Below are positions 1-9,047 of a stretch of 64,000 nucleotides of DNA, one piece after another (the stretch's first letter is position 1; each line of letters begins with the position of its first letter). A model generated the notes under the pieces. The model had not been told where the DNA came from. It ran no database searches and saw nothing but the letters and a program-made list of their open reading frames with translations. This DNA is from Streptomyces sp. NBC_00557 (GTDB taxonomy: Bacteria > Actinomycetota > Actinomycetes > Streptomycetales > Streptomycetaceae), in the NCBI RefSeq assembly GCF_036345995.1, contig NZ_CP107796.1:6820001-6884000 (forward strand), written 5' to 3'. A program made the translations under genes and the position numbers.

Positions 1-311
1 CCGACGAAGTCGGCGTATCCGGGGGTGTCCAGCAGGTTGATCTTGATGCCGTCCCATTCGACCGGCACCAGGGAGAGCTGTACCGAGCGCTGCTGCCGGT
101 GCTCGATCTCGTCGTAGTCCGAGACGGTGCCGCCGTCCTCCTTGCGGCCCGCCCGGTTCACCGCCCCCGTCGTCAGCGCGAGGGCCTCCACCAGAGTCGT
201 CTTGCCCGAACCGGAGTGGCCGACCAGCACCACGTTCCGTACGGACGCGGGCTGGTCGGCCTCCAGAGCCCTGCCGGCGGCTCCGGGGTGTGTCTGAGTC
301 TTGTCGCCCAT
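1..311 (-). CDS. Elongation factor G-like GTPase (EF-G2 type), N-terminal part, cut by the window edge
   Basis: Only the first 103 codons are present, read leftwards from an ATG at 311. The G1/P-loop GHSGSGKTT lies near residue 32 and the G3 motif DTPGYADFV near the edge, so this is a translational GTPase of the EF-G superfamily. The G1 sequence with HSGSGK instead of the canonical HIDAGK, and the long N-terminal lead, fit the actinobacterial EF-G-like paralogue (EF-G2) better than FusA; that sub-assignment is inferred from family knowledge. A GGGAGG ribosome-binding site lies about 7 nt before the start. It is divergent from the pgsA operon. Its ribosomal role is not established by the sequence. 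Confidence 0.85.
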   Translation of the reverse strand, partial: MGDKTQTHPGAAGRALEADQPASVRNVVLVGHSGSGKTTLVEALALTTGAVNRAGRKEDGGTVSDYDEIEHRQQRSVQLSLVPVEWDGIKINLLDTPGYADFV

Positions 312-549
312 GATCCTGCCTCCCGTGCACGGTGAGGTCACTGTGGGCGCGGACACGCGGGACCCGCGTGCACTGGCGGCTCCGGCGACGCCCGCGGTTA
401 TTCGAGCTTTCCACTCCCGTCACGCTGCGTCCATACGAACGACAGCCGCGGCCCAGCGGCGGCCCTCCGTGCGCCCCGCGCACGGCGGCGCGCACCGGTC
501 CGCGCGACCGGCTGCGGGTGCCCGCCCGCCACGCACACGCGCGCGTGGC

Positions 550-555
550 TACGAT
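550..555 (+). promoter_or_regulatory. Possible -10 element (TACGAT) for the pgsA operon
   Basis: TACGAT fits the TANNNT pattern of Streptomyces HrdB-type -10 boxes and would start RNA near 562, leaving about 45 nt before the chosen pgsA ATG at 608. No good -35 box is visible. The rest of the 312-607 divergent gap shows no convincing gene: the ORFs crossing it are GC-rich shadows. Confidence 0.35.
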
Positions 556-607
556 GGGCCAGCCGGAGGCCACCAGGGGCCACGGCGACACGACCGTCGG
601 GAAGGCC

Positions 608-1270
608 ATGCTGAACAAGTACGCGCGTGCATTCTTCACGCGTGTCCTCACACCGTTCGCCGCGTTTCTCATCCGCCGGGGCGTCAGCCCCGACACGGTC
701 ACCCTCATCGGCACGGCCGGTGTGGTCGCGGGAGCGCTGGTCTTCTACCCCCAGGGCGCGTTCTTCTGGGGCACGGTCGTGATCACCCTGTTCGTCTTCT
801 CCGACCTGGTCGACGGCAACATGGCCCGCCAGCTGGGCCGTTCCAGCCGCTGGGGAGCCTTCCTGGACTCCACCCTCGACCGGGTCGCGGACGGCGCCAT
901 CTTCGGCGGCTTCGCCCTCTGGTACGCGGGCCACGGGAACGACAACGTCCTGTGCGCCGTGTCGATCTTCTGTCTCGCGAGCGGGCAGGTGGTGTCGTAC
1001 ACCAAGGCGCGCGGCGAGTCCATCGGGCTGCCGGTCGCCGTCAACGGCCTCGTGGAGCGCGCCGAGCGGCTGGTGATCTCGCTGGTCGCGGCCGGTTTCG
1101 CGGGCCTGCACGCGTTCGGCGTGCCGGGCATCCAATGGCTGCTGCCGATCGCGCTGTGGATCGTCGCCGCCGGCAGCCTGGTCACGCTGGTCCAGCGCGT
1201 CGTCACCGTCCGCCGCGAGTCCGCCGAGGCGGAGGCGGCGGCCCAGCACGGCGCCGAGGCGGCGAAGTGA
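608..1270 (+). CDS. pgsA: Phosphatidylinositol phosphate synthase (CDP-alcohol phosphatidyltransferase)
   Basis: A membrane enzyme that joins CDP-diacylglycerol to an inositol phosphate head group, the first committed step of phosphatidylinositol in actinobacteria. The 220-residue protein carries the complete CDP-alcohol transferase signature: D66, D69, G70, A73, R74, G83, D87 and D91 in the spacing DxxDGxxAR-x8-GxxxDxxxD, with several hydrophobic helices around it. Substrate choice (inositol phosphate rather than glycerol phosphate) is inferred from the neighbours, a PIM acyltransferase and PimA, as in the mycobacterial pgsA1 cluster. The ATG at 608 gives the typical N-terminus; an in-frame ATG at 554 would add 18 residues but overlaps a -10-like box. 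The stop overlaps the next start (GTGA). Confidence 0.9.
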   Translation: MLNKYARAFFTRVLTPFAAFLIRRGVSPDTVTLIGTAGVVAGALVFYPQGAFFWGTVVITLFVFSDLVDGNMARQLGRSSRWGAFLDSTLDRVADGAIFGGFALWYAGHGNDNVLCAVSIFCLASGQVVSYTKARGESIGLPVAVNGLVERAERLVISLVAAGFAGLHAFGVPGIQWLLPIALWIVAAGSLVTLVQRVVTVRRESAEAEAAAQHGAEAAK

Positions 1271-2175
1271 GCGCCGGCGAACGGCTCACCGACGCGCTGT
1301 ACGGGCTCGGCTGGAGCACCGTCAAGAAGCTCCCCGAACCCGTCGCGGTCCGCCTCGGGCAGACCATCGCCGACCTCGCCTGGAAACAGCGCGGCAAGGG
1401 CGTACAGCGCCTGGAGTCCAACTACGCGCGCGTGCTGCCCGACGCCGGCCCCGAGCGCCTGCGCGAGCTGTCCCGCGCGGGTATGCGCTCCTACCTGCGC
1501 TACTGGATGGAGTCCTTCCGGCTGCCGGCCTGGAGCCGGGAACGCGTGAAGTCGGGCTTCGACCCCAAGGACCTGCACTTCCTCACCGACGGGCTGGCCG
1601 CCGGCAAGGGGGTGGTCCTGGCCCTGCCGCACATGGCCAACTACGACCTCGCCGGCGCCTGGGTCACCACCGCGCTGGAGACGCCCTTCACGACGGTCGC
1701 CGAGCGGCTGAAGCCCGAGACGCTGTACGACCGCTTCGTCGCCTACCGGGAGGGCCTCGGCATGGAGGTCCTGCCGCACAGCGGCGGCTCCGCGTTCGGC
1801 ACCCTGGCCCGCAGGCTGCGCGACGGCGGCCTGGTCTGCCTGGTCGCCGACCGCGACCTGTCCGCCTCCGGCGTCGAGGTCGAGTTCTTCGGCGAGCGGA
1901 CCCGGATGCCCGCGGGGCCGGCCCTGCTCGCCCAGCAGACCGGAGCGCTGCTGCTGCCGGTCACCCTCTGGTACGACGGCTCGCCCGTCATGCAGGGCCG
2001 TGTGCACCCCCCGGTCGAGGTACCCGAGTCAGGTACGCGCGCGGAGAAGACGTCTGTCATGACACAGGCGCTGGCCGACGCCTTCGCCGGCGGCATCGCC
2101 GAGCACCCGGAGGACTGGCACATGCTCCAGCGCCTGTGGCTCGCCGACCTCGACCCCGCGAAGGGACCCTCGTGA
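1267..2175 (+). CDS. Phosphatidylinositol mannoside acyltransferase (HtrB/LpxL-like)
   Basis: A 302-residue lysophospholipid-acyltransferase-like protein. The catalytic H(X)4D motif is present as H122 and D127 inside LPHMANYD. A Cys-Leu-Val-Ala-Asp-Arg-Asp stretch and the GxRTRMPAGPA block downstream match the family. In mycobacteria the gene between pgsA and pimA adds a fatty acid to the PIM mannose at the inner face of the membrane (PatA, Rv2611c), and this is the syntenic equivalent. The GTG start overlaps the pgsA stop, so the two are translationally coupled. The exact acyl donor and acceptor cannot be read from the sequence. Confidence 0.88.
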   Translation: MSAGERLTDALYGLGWSTVKKLPEPVAVRLGQTIADLAWKQRGKGVQRLESNYARVLPDAGPERLRELSRAGMRSYLRYWMESFRLPAWSRERVKSGFDPKDLHFLTDGLAAGKGVVLALPHMANYDLAGAWVTTALETPFTTVAERLKPETLYDRFVAYREGLGMEVLPHSGGSAFGTLARRLRDGGLVCLVADRDLSASGVEVEFFGERTRMPAGPALLAQQTGALLLPVTLWYDGSPVMQGRVHPPVEVPESGTRAEKTSVMTQALADAFAGGIAEHPEDWHMLQRLWLADLDPAKGPS

Positions 2176-3335
2176 GAATCGGGATCGTCTGCCCGTACTC
2201 CTGGGACGTGCCCGGTGGCGTCCAGTTCCACATCCGCGACCTCGCCGCGTACTTCCTGCGGCTCGGCCACGACGTCTCCGTCCTCGCCCCGGCCGACGAC
2301 GACACCCCGCTGCCGCCGTACGTCGTCTCGGCCGGCCGCGCGGTCCCGGTGCCGTACAACGGCTCCGTGGCCCGCCTGAACTTCGGCTTCCTGTCGGCCG
2401 CGCGGGTACGGCGCTGGCTGCACGAGGGCGCCTTCGACGTGGTCCACATCCACGAGCCGGCCTCGCCCTCGCTGGGCCTTCTGACCTGCTGGGCGGCCTC
2501 CGGCCCGATCGTGGCCACCTTCCACACCTCCAACCCGCGCTCGCGCGCGATGATCGCCGCGTACGCGATCCTGCAGGCCGCCCTGGAGAAGATCAGCGCG
2601 CGCATAGCGGTCAGCGAGTACGCCCGCCGGACGCTGGTGGAGCACCTGGGCGGGGACGCGGTGGTCATCCCCAACGGCGTCGACGTGGACTTCTTCGCCA
2701 AGGCCGAGCCGAAGGCGGAGTGGCAGGGCGACACGATCGGCTTCATCGGCCGCATCGACGAGCCCCGCAAGGGCCTGCCGGTGCTGATGAAGGCCCTGCC
2801 GAAGATCCTGGCGGCCCGCCCGCGGACCCGGCTGCTGGTCGCCGGCCGGGGCGACGAGGAGGCGGCCGTCGAGGACCTCCCCGCCGAGCTGCGCGCACAG
2901 GTGGAGTTCCTCGGCATGATCAGCGACGAGGACAAGGCCCGCCTGCTGCGCAGCGTCGACCTGTACGTCGCCCCCAACACCGGCGGCGAGAGCTTCGGCA
3001 TCATCCTGGTCGAGGCGATGTCCGCGGGCGCCCCCGTGCTCGCCTCCGACCTGGACGCCTTCGTGCAGGTCCTGGACCAGGGCGAGGCGGGCGAGGTGTT
3101 CGCCAACGAGGACGCCGACGCGCTCGCCGAGGCCGCCGTACGGCTCCTGGGGGACCCGGCCCGCCGCGCGGAGCTCCGCCGGCGCGGGAGCGCCCACGTG
3201 CGCCGCTTCGACTGGGCCACGGTCGGCGCCGACATCCTCTCCGTCTACGAGACGGTCACGGCCGGCGCGGCGGCGGTCGCGGCCGACGAACGGACGACGG
3301 GGCTGCGGGCCCGGTTCGGGCTGGCCCGCGACTGA
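2172..3335 (+). CDS. pimA: Phosphatidylinositol alpha-mannosyltransferase PimA (GT4)
   Basis: Transfers mannose from GDP-mannose to phosphatidylinositol on the cytoplasmic membrane face, giving PIM1. The 387-residue protein is a GT-B retaining glycosyltransferase. It has the N-terminal glycine-rich loop SWDVPGGVQFH, the sugar-nucleotide region GFIGRIDEPRKGL, and the EX7E motif with E273 and E281 (GGESFGIILVEAMSAG). Its GTG start overlaps the stop of the acyltransferase (GTGA), giving a three-gene cassette pgsA-acyltransferase-pimA. The family also includes other GT4 enzymes, but this context makes PimA by far the best call. Confidence 0.92.
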   Translation: MRIGIVCPYSWDVPGGVQFHIRDLAAYFLRLGHDVSVLAPADDDTPLPPYVVSAGRAVPVPYNGSVARLNFGFLSAARVRRWLHEGAFDVVHIHEPASPSLGLLTCWAASGPIVATFHTSNPRSRAMIAAYAILQAALEKISARIAVSEYARRTLVEHLGGDAVVIPNGVDVDFFAKAEPKAEWQGDTIGFIGRIDEPRKGLPVLMKALPKILAARPRTRLLVAGRGDEEAAVEDLPAELRAQVEFLGMISDEDKARLLRSVDLYVAPNTGGESFGIILVEAMSAGAPVLASDLDAFVQVLDQGEAGEVFANEDADALAEAAVRLLGDPARRAELRRRGSAHVRRFDWATVGADILSVYETVTAGAAAVAADERTTGLRARFGLARD

Positions 3336-3443
3336 GGCCGCGGAGACCGTACGACCGCACCCGGAGCCCGGCTCGGACGGGACGCCGCCGAAGGGGCCGG
3401 AGGCGGTGCGGGATCGCCCTGAAGGGCGGGCGGCGGCAGCCGA

Positions 3444-3449
3444 TAGCCT
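3444..3449 (+). promoter_or_regulatory. Likely -10 element of a leaderless transcript (TAGCCT)
   Basis: TAGCCT ends 6 nt before the GTG at 3456, the spacing expected when transcription starts at the start codon itself. No Shine-Dalgarno sequence is seen before 3456, which fits leaderless translation. Confidence 0.45.
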
Positions 3450-3455
3450 TCGGCC

Positions 3456-3998
3456 GTGACCGCAACCCTGATCTGGATCCTCGTCGTGCTCGTCGCGATC
3501 GGCGTGTACCTGAGCTGGACGGCCGGGCGGCTGGACCGGCTGCACGTGCGGATGGACGCCGCACGGGCCGCGCTCGACGCCCAGCTGCTGCGCCGGGCCT
3601 CCGTCGCGCAGGAGCTGGCCACTTCGGGCGTGCTGGACCCGGCCGCCTCGATCGTGCTGTACGAGGCCGCGCACGCGGCCCGGCAGGCCGAGGAGGAGCA
3701 GCGGGAGGTCGCCGAGAGCGAGCTGAGCCAGGCGCTGCGCGCGGTCTTCGGGGAGCCGGCCCAGGTGGAGGCCGTGCGGGAGGCCCCAGGAGGCGAGGAG
3801 GCGGTCCGTGAGCTGGCGGAGGCGGTCCGCAGGGTCCCGATGGCCCGCCGCTTCCACAACGATGCCGTGGGAGCCGCTCGCAGGCTGCGCGAGCACCGCA
3901 AGGTGCGCTGGTTCCGGCTGGCCGGCCACGCTCCCTTCCCGCTGGCCTTCGAGATGGACGACGAGCCCCCAGCGGCACTGGTGGAGCGGCCGTCCTGA
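3456..3998 (+). CDS. LemA-like membrane-anchored protein of unknown function
   Basis: A 180-residue protein with one N-terminal membrane helix (about residues 4-20, LIWILVVLVAIGVYLSW) followed by a mostly helical, charged domain. The pattern RLHVRMDAARAALDAQLLRR and the later RRFHNDAV...LREHR segment resemble LemA proteins, whose helical domain follows a single anchor; this is a by-eye resemblance. It follows pimA by 120 bp but has its own putative leaderless promoter. Its biochemical role is unknown; its place suggests an envelope function. Confidence 0.7.
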   Translation: MTATLIWILVVLVAIGVYLSWTAGRLDRLHVRMDAARAALDAQLLRRASVAQELATSGVLDPAASIVLYEAAHAARQAEEEQREVAESELSQALRAVFGEPAQVEAVREAPGGEEAVRELAEAVRRVPMARRFHNDAVGAARRLREHRKVRWFRLAGHAPFPLAFEMDDEPPAALVERPS

Positions 3999-4149
3999 GC
4001 GGGCGTCCCGGACGGGTCCCCTGAACACCGGGCGAACCCGCCCGGTCCGAAAAGGATCCACCGGCTTGCCATTGGCCCTTGCTGTGGCCTGGTCCACTCG
4101 CGTTTCCTCGTCGGTGCAGTAAACCCTCTTCCCATCAGTGAGGTCACCC

Positions 4150-5055
4150 GTGTCCACCATCGAGAACCAGGCTCCCGAGACCGGCACCGCGCGCGTGAAG
4201 CGCGGCATGGCCGAGCAGCTCAAGGGCGGCGTGATCATGGACGTCGTCACGCCGGAGCAGGCGAAGATCGCCGAGGACGCGGGCGCCGTCGCCGTCATGG
4301 CCCTGGAGCGTGTCCCGGCCGACATCCGCAAGGACGGCGGCGTGGCCCGTATGTCCGACCCGGACATGATCGAGAGCATCATCGACGCCGTCTCGATCCC
4401 GGTCATGGCCAAGTCCCGCATCGGCCACTTCGTCGAGGCCCAGGTCCTGCAGTCCCTCGGCGTCGACTACATCGACGAGTCCGAGGTCCTCACCCCGGCC
4501 GACGAGGTCAACCACTCCGACAAGTGGGCCTTCACCACCCCGTTCGTGTGCGGCGCCACCAACCTGGGCGAGGCCCTGCGCCGCATCGCCGAGGGCGCCG
4601 CGATGATCCGCTCCAAGGGCGAGGCCGGCACCGGCAACGTCGTGGAGGCCGTCCGCCACCTGCGCCAGATCAAGGGCGACATCGCCCGCCTGCGCGGCCT
4701 GGACAACCACGAGCTGTACGCCGCCGCCAAGGAGCTGCGCGCCCCGTACGAGCTGGTCAAGGAGGTCGCCGAGCTGGGCAAGCTCCCGGTGGTCCTCTTC
4801 TCCGCCGGCGGCGTGGCCACCCCGGCCGACGCGGCCCTGATGCGCCAGCTCGGCGCCGAGGGCGTGTTCGTCGGCTCCGGCATCTTCAAGTCCGGCGACC
4901 CGGCCAAGCGCGCCGCCGCCATCGTGAAGGCCACCACCTTCTACGACGACCCGAAGATCATCGCGGACGCGTCCCGCAACCTCGGCGAGGCCATGGTCGG
5001 CATCAACTGCGACATCCTCCCCGAGTCCGAGCGCTACGCGAACCGCGGCTGGTAA
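4150..5055 (+). CDS. pdxS: Pyridoxal 5'-phosphate synthase lyase subunit PdxS
   Basis: Builds PLP from ribose 5-phosphate, glyceraldehyde 3-phosphate and ammonia delivered by PdxT (DXP-independent pathway). The 301-residue TIM barrel has both catalytic lysines: K88 in [10 protein letters not shown] and K156 in [10 protein letters not shown], 68 residues apart as in Bacillus (K81/K149). The GTG at 4150 is preferred over the one at 4138 because GTGAGGT then serves as its ribosome-binding site and the N-terminus matches the family. pdxT follows after 30 bp, so the two subunits are made together. Confidence 0.97.
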   Translation: MSTIENQAPETGTARVKRGMAEQLKGGVIMDVVTPEQAKIAEDAGAVAVMALERVPADIRKDGGVARMSDPDMIESIIDAVSIPVMAKSRIGHFVEAQVLQSLGVDYIDESEVLTPADEVNHSDKWAFTTPFVCGATNLGEALRRIAEGAAMIRSKGEAGTGNVVEAVRHLRQIKGDIARLRGLDNHELYAAAKELRAPYELVKEVAELGKLPVVLFSAGGVATPADAALMRQLGAEGVFVGSGIFKSGDPAKRAAAIVKATTFYDDPKIIADASRNLGEAMVGINCDILPESERYANRGW

Positions 5056-5085
5056 TCCCCACCCTCAGAGGACTGCACGAAACAC

Positions 5086-5682
5086 ATGACTGACGCACCC
5101 GTCATAGGCGTCCTGGCCCTCCAGGGCGACGTACGGGAGCACCTCATCGCCCTGGCCGCGGCCGACGCCGTGGCCAGGCCGGTGCGGCGCCCCGAGGAAC
5201 TCGCCGAGGTCGACGGCCTCGTGCTGCCCGGCGGCGAGTCCACCACCATCTCCAAGCTGGCCGTCCTGTTCGGCGTGATGGAGCCCCTTCGCGCGCGCGT
5301 GCGCGACGGCATGCCTGTCTACGGCACCTGCGCCGGCATGATCATGCTCGCCGACAAGATCCTCGACCCGCGCTCGGGCCAGGAGACCATCGGCGGCATC
5401 GACATGATCGTGCGCCGCAACGCCTTCGGACGGCAGAACGAGTCCTTCGAGGCCGCGGTCGACGTCAAGGGCATCTCCGGTGACCCCGTGGAGGGCGTCT
5501 TCATCCGCGCCCCCTGGGTGGAGTCCGTGGGCGCCGGGGCCGAGGTGCTCGCCGAGCACGACGGCCACATCGTCGCCGTCCGCCAGGGCAACGCGCTCGC
5601 CACCTCGTTCCACCCGGAACTGACCGGTGACCACCGCGTGCACTCCCTGTTCGTCGACATGGTGCGCGCCAACCGGACGTGA
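5086..5682 (+). CDS. pdxT: Pyridoxal 5'-phosphate synthase glutaminase subunit PdxT
   Basis: Class I glutamine amidotransferase that frees ammonia from glutamine and channels it into PdxS. The catalytic triad is intact: C82 in YGTCAGM, and H176 with E178 in SFHPEL. The oxyanion-region motif [12 protein letters not shown] is also present. The 198-residue length is normal. It acts in the cytosol as a 12+12 complex with PdxS (family knowledge) and lies directly downstream of it. Confidence 0.96.
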   Translation: MTDAPVIGVLALQGDVREHLIALAAADAVARPVRRPEELAEVDGLVLPGGESTTISKLAVLFGVMEPLRARVRDGMPVYGTCAGMIMLADKILDPRSGQETIGGIDMIVRRNAFGRQNESFEAAVDVKGISGDPVEGVFIRAPWVESVGAGAEVLAEHDGHIVAVRQGNALATSFHPELTGDHRVHSLFVDMVRANRT

Positions 5683-5691
5683 GAGTCCTTG

Positions 5692-5697
5692 TAGGAT
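5692..5697 (+). promoter_or_regulatory. Putative -10 element (TAGGAT) for the yebC gene
   Basis: TAGGAT just after the pdxT stop matches the Streptomyces TAGRNT -10 pattern and would leave a leader of roughly 40 nt before the start at 5743, which has GAAGGAG as ribosome-binding site. No clear -35 box. Confidence 0.4.
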
Positions 5698-5742
5698 CTC
5701 TGGCGTTCGTACAGAGATGGGTTACGCGAAGGAGACAGGCAG

Positions 5743-6495
5743 ATGTCCGGCCACTCTAAATGGGCCACGACGAAGCACAAGAAGGCCGTGATCGACGCCA
5801 AGCGCGGCAAGCTCTTCGCGAAGCTCATCAAGAACATCGAGGTCGCGGCCCGGATGGGCGGCGCCGATCCGGACGGCAACCCGACGCTGTACGACGCCAT
5901 CCAGAAGGCGAAGAAGTCGTCGGTCCCGAACAAGAACATCGACTCCGCGGTCAAGCGCGGCGCGGGCCTGGAGGCCGGCGGCGCCGACTACGAGACGATC
6001 ATGTACGAGGGCTACGGCCCGAACGGCGTCGCGGTGCTCATCGAGTGCCTCACCGACAACCGCAACCGCGCCGCCTCCGAGGTCCGCGTCGCCATGACCC
6101 GCAACGGCGGCTCCATGGCCGACCCGGGCTCGGTGTCGTACCTGTTCAACCGCAAGGGCGTGGTCATCGTCCCCAAGGGCGAGCTGACCGAGGACGACGT
6201 GCTCGGCGCCGTCCTGGACGCCGGCGCCGAGGAGGTCAACGACCTCGGCGAGAACTTCGAGGTCATCAGCGAGCCGACCGACCTCGTCGCGGTCCGCACC
6301 GCGCTCCAGGAAGCCGGCATCGACTACGAGTCCGCCGAGGCCAACTTCGTCCCGACCATGCAGGTCGAGCTGGACGAGGAGGGCGCCAAGAAGATCTTCA
6401 AGCTGATCGACGCGCTCGAGGACAGCGACGACGTGCAGAACGTCTTCGCCAACTTCGACGTCAGCGACGAGATCATGGAGAAGGTCGAGGCGTAG
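5743..6495 (+). CDS. yebC: YebC/TACO1-family protein
   Basis: A 250-residue protein with the family N-terminus [15 protein letters not shown] and the full YebC length. Members have been described as DNA-binding transcriptional regulators and, more recently, as factors that help ribosomes through difficult stretches such as proline runs. Which role applies here cannot be read from the sequence. The gene lies directly upstream of ruvCAB, as in many bacteria, but a strong terminator separates them. Confidence 0.93.
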   Translation: MSGHSKWATTKHKKAVIDAKRGKLFAKLIKNIEVAARMGGADPDGNPTLYDAIQKAKKSSVPNKNIDSAVKRGAGLEAGGADYETIMYEGYGPNGVAVLIECLTDNRNRAASEVRVAMTRNGGSMADPGSVSYLFNRKGVVIVPKGELTEDDVLGAVLDAGAEEVNDLGENFEVISEPTDLVAVRTALQEAGIDYESAEANFVPTMQVELDEEGAKKIFKLIDALEDSDDVQNVFANFDVSDEIMEKVEA

Positions 6496-6509
6496 CACGC
6501 ACGGCTTGC

Positions 6510-6545
6510 CGGCGGGCCGACGGGACACACCCCGTCGGCCCGCCG
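6510..6545 (+). terminator. Rho-independent terminator after yebC
   Basis: A perfect 15-bp stem: arm 6510-6524 (CGGCGGGCCGACGGG) and its complement 6531-6545 around a 6-nt loop, followed by CTTTGT. It ends the pdx/yebC unit and insulates ruvC. Confidence 0.75.
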
Positions 6546-6622
6546 CTTTGTCAGTGCCACCCGATAGCCTGCACGAACAGGCGATCGGCAGGGGATCGGC
6601 AGGCCGTCGGAGGGAGGGGCGC

Positions 6623-7162
6623 GTGCGCGTACTGGGGGTGGACCCGGGACTGACCCGGTGCGGTGTCGGCGTCGTCGAGGGCGTCGCAGGCCGCCCGCTC
6701 ACCATGCTCGGCGTCGGCGTCGTCCGCACACCCGCGGACGCCGACCTCGGCCACCGCCTCCTCGCCGTCGAGCAGGGCATCGAGCAGTGGCTGGAGGAGC
6801 ACCGGCCCGAGTTCGTCGCCGTCGAGCGCGTCTTCAGCCAGCACAACGTGCGCACGGTGATGGGCACCGCCCAGGCCAGCGCCGTCGCCATGCTGTGCGC
6901 CGCCCGGCGCGGCATCCCCGTGGCGCTGCACACGCCCAGCGAGGTCAAGGCCGCCGTCACCGGCTCGGGCCGGGCCGAAAAGGCGCAGGTCGGCGCCATG
7001 GTGACCCGCCTGCTCCGGCTCTCCGCCCCGCCGAAGCCCGCCGACGCCGCCGACGCCCTCGCGCTCGCCATCTGCCACATCTGGCGCGCCCCCGCCCAGA
7101 ACCGGCTCCAGCAGGCGGTCGCCCGCCACACACTCCACGCAACGAAAGGCCGTACGGCATGA
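6623..7162 (+). CDS. ruvC: Crossover junction endodeoxyribonuclease RuvC
   Basis: Resolves Holliday junctions by paired nicks. The 179-residue protein keeps all four metal-binding acids at the same numbers as E. coli RuvC: D7 (GVDPG), E68 (AVERVF), D141 and D144 ([10 protein letters not shown]). The GTG at 6623 follows a strong GGAGGGAGGGG ribosome-binding site and gives the canonical start MRVLGVDPG. The stop overlaps the ruvA start (ATGA). With ruvA and ruvB it forms the complete resolvasome operon. Confidence 0.97.
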   Translation: MRVLGVDPGLTRCGVGVVEGVAGRPLTMLGVGVVRTPADADLGHRLLAVEQGIEQWLEEHRPEFVAVERVFSQHNVRTVMGTAQASAVAMLCAARRGIPVALHTPSEVKAAVTGSGRAEKAQVGAMVTRLLRLSAPPKPADAADALALAICHIWRAPAQNRLQQAVARHTLHATKGRTA

Positions 7163-7764
7163 TCGCCTTCGTCAGCGGCACGGTCGCCGCGCTCGCCCCC
7201 GACGCCGCGGTCGTCGAGGTCGGCGGCGTCGGCATGGCCGTCCAGTGCACGCCGAACACGCTGTCCACGCTCCGCGTCGGACAGAGCGCCAAGCTGCACA
7301 CCTCGCTCGTCGTCCGCGAGGACTCGCTGACCCTGTACGGCTTCGCGGACGACGACGAGCGCCAGGTGTTCGAACTGCTGCAGACCGCCAGCGGCGTCGG
7401 CCCGCGCCTCGCCCAGGCCATGCTCGCCGTGCACACCCCCGACGCGCTGCGCCGCGCCGTCGCCACCGGTGACGAGAAGGCCCTCACGGCCGTCCCCGGC
7501 ATCGGCAAGAAGGGCGCGCAGAAGCTGCTGCTGGAGCTGAAGGACCGGCTCGGCGAACCCGTCGGCGCCCCCGCGGTCGGCGCCCCGGTCACCCAGGGCT
7601 GGCGCGACCAGCTGCACGCGGCCCTCATCGGCCTCGGGTACGCCACCCGCGAGGCCGACGAGGCCGTCGCCGCGGTCGCCCCCCAGGCCGAGGCCGCGGG
7701 CGGCGCCCCGCAGGTCGGCCCGCTGCTGAGAGCCGCGCTGCAGACCCTGAACCGCGCCCGCTGA
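7159..7764 (+). CDS. ruvA: Holliday junction branch migration protein RuvA
   Basis: Binds four-way junctions and loads RuvB. The 201-residue protein has the N-terminal OB domain ([12 protein letters not shown]...), two helix-hairpin-helix motifs ([11 protein letters not shown] and [12 protein letters not shown]) and a C-terminal UBA-like helix bundle after an Ala/Pro-rich linker. The ATG at 7159 overlaps the ruvC TGA and is 23 bp ahead of ruvB in the same operon. Confidence 0.97.
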   Translation: MIAFVSGTVAALAPDAAVVEVGGVGMAVQCTPNTLSTLRVGQSAKLHTSLVVREDSLTLYGFADDDERQVFELLQTASGVGPRLAQAMLAVHTPDALRRAVATGDEKALTAVPGIGKKGAQKLLLELKDRLGEPVGAPAVGAPVTQGWRDQLHAALIGLGYATREADEAVAAVAPQAEAAGGAPQVGPLLRAALQTLNRAR

Positions 7765-7787
7765 CCCCGAGCCGAAGGCACACGCAC

Positions 7788-8858
7788 ATGAACTGGGACG
7801 ACACGACCGGCACGCCCGCCGCGGAGCGGCTGGTGGGCTCTGTCGCCGACCGGGAGGACCAGGCCGTCGAGGCCGCGCTGCGGCCCAAGGACCTCGGCGA
7901 GTTCATCGGCCAGGAGAAGGTCCGCGAACAGCTCGACCTCGTGCTGCGGGCCGCACGCGCGCGGGGCGCGACCGCCGACCACGTGCTCCTGTCCGGCGCG
8001 CCCGGACTGGGCAAGACCACCCTGTCCATGATCATCGCGGCCGAGATGGGCGCTCCCATCCGCATCACCTCCGGCCCCGCCATCCAGCACGCCGGCGACC
8101 TCGCCGCGATCCTCTCCTCGCTCCAGGAGGGCGAGGTCCTCTTCCTCGACGAGATCCACCGCATGTCCCGGCCCGCCGAGGAGATGCTGTACATGGCGAT
8201 GGAGGACTTCCGCGTCGACGTCATCGTCGGCAAGGGCCCCGGCGCCACCGCCATCCCGCTGGAGCTGCCGCCCTTCACCCTGGTCGGCGCCACTACGCGC
8301 GCGGGCCTGCTGCCGCCCCCGCTGCGCGACCGCTTCGGCTTCACCGCGCACATGGAGTTCTACGAACCGCACGAGCTGGAGCGGGTCGTGCACCGCTCGG
8401 CGAGACTGCTGGACGTCGAGATCGAGCCGGACGGCGCCGCCGAGATCGCCGGCCGCTCCCGGGGCACGCCCCGCATCGCCAACCGCCTGCTGCGCCGCGT
8501 CCGCGACTACGCGCAGGTCAAGGCGGACGGGCTGATCACCCGCGAGATCGCCGCGGCGGCCCTCGCCGTGTACGAGGTCGACGCGCGCGGCCTCGACCGG
8601 CTCGACCGCGCCGTCCTCGAAGCCCTGCTGAAGCTGTTCGGCGGCGGCCCGGTCGGCCTGTCCACGCTCGCCGTGGCGGTGGGGGAGGAGCGGGAGACCG
8701 TCGAGGAGGTCGCCGAGCCGTTCCTCGTCCGGGAGGGGCTGCTCGCCCGCACCCCCCGCGGCCGGGTCGCCACGCCCGCCGCCTGGGCGCACCTCGGCCT
8801 CACCCCGCCCCGCTCGGCGACCGGCGGAAACGGGCAACAGGACCTGTTCGGGAGCTGA
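7788..8858 (+). CDS. ruvB: Holliday junction branch migration helicase RuvB
   Basis: Hexameric AAA+ motor that drives branch migration together with RuvA. The 356-residue protein has Walker [10 protein letters not shown], Walker B LFLDEIHR, sensor 1 around LVGATTRAG, the arginine-finger region PPLRDRFG, and a C-terminal winged helix ([20 protein letters not shown]). Last gene of the ruvCAB operon; no strong terminator follows before the yajC promoter. Confidence 0.98.
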   Translation: MNWDDTTGTPAAERLVGSVADREDQAVEAALRPKDLGEFIGQEKVREQLDLVLRAARARGATADHVLLSGAPGLGKTTLSMIIAAEMGAPIRITSGPAIQHAGDLAAILSSLQEGEVLFLDEIHRMSRPAEEMLYMAMEDFRVDVIVGKGPGATAIPLELPPFTLVGATTRAGLLPPPLRDRFGFTAHMEFYEPHELERVVHRSARLLDVEIEPDGAAEIAGRSRGTPRIANRLLRRVRDYAQVKADGLITREIAAAALAVYEVDARGLDRLDRAVLEALLKLFGGGPVGLSTLAVAVGEERETVEEVAEPFLVREGLLARTPRGRVATPAAWAHLGLTPPRSATGGNGQQDLFGS

Positions 8859-8927
8859 CCGCGCAATGATGGAGGTGGGACGGCGCAGACATTGGCCCGG
8901 GCAGGAACTCAGGTGCCATGCTGAGCG

Positions 8928-8957
8928 TTGTTCCATGCGCGCGGACTCGCTTAGACT
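8928..8957 (+). promoter_or_regulatory. Putative yajC-secDF promoter
   Basis: TTGTTC at 8928-8933 and TAGACT at 8952-8957 with an 18-bp spacer make a good HrdB-type promoter. Transcription would start near 8964, giving an ~85-nt leader before the GTG at 9048. Confidence 0.55.
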
Positions 8958-9047
8958 CCGCCGATGCCGCCCTTGCGGGCGGCGCCGACCCACACCCCCA
9001 TCAACAGGCCGCTCTCCGTCGCGGTCGCGCGAAGGAAACCCCGTCCC

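Noticed and set aside
1743..4421. Very long minus-strand ORF opposite the PIM operon
   Set aside because: Mirror frame of real genes with strong motifs on the plus strand; typical high-GC antisense ORF. The same applies to those opposite carB, alaS, secDF and relA.
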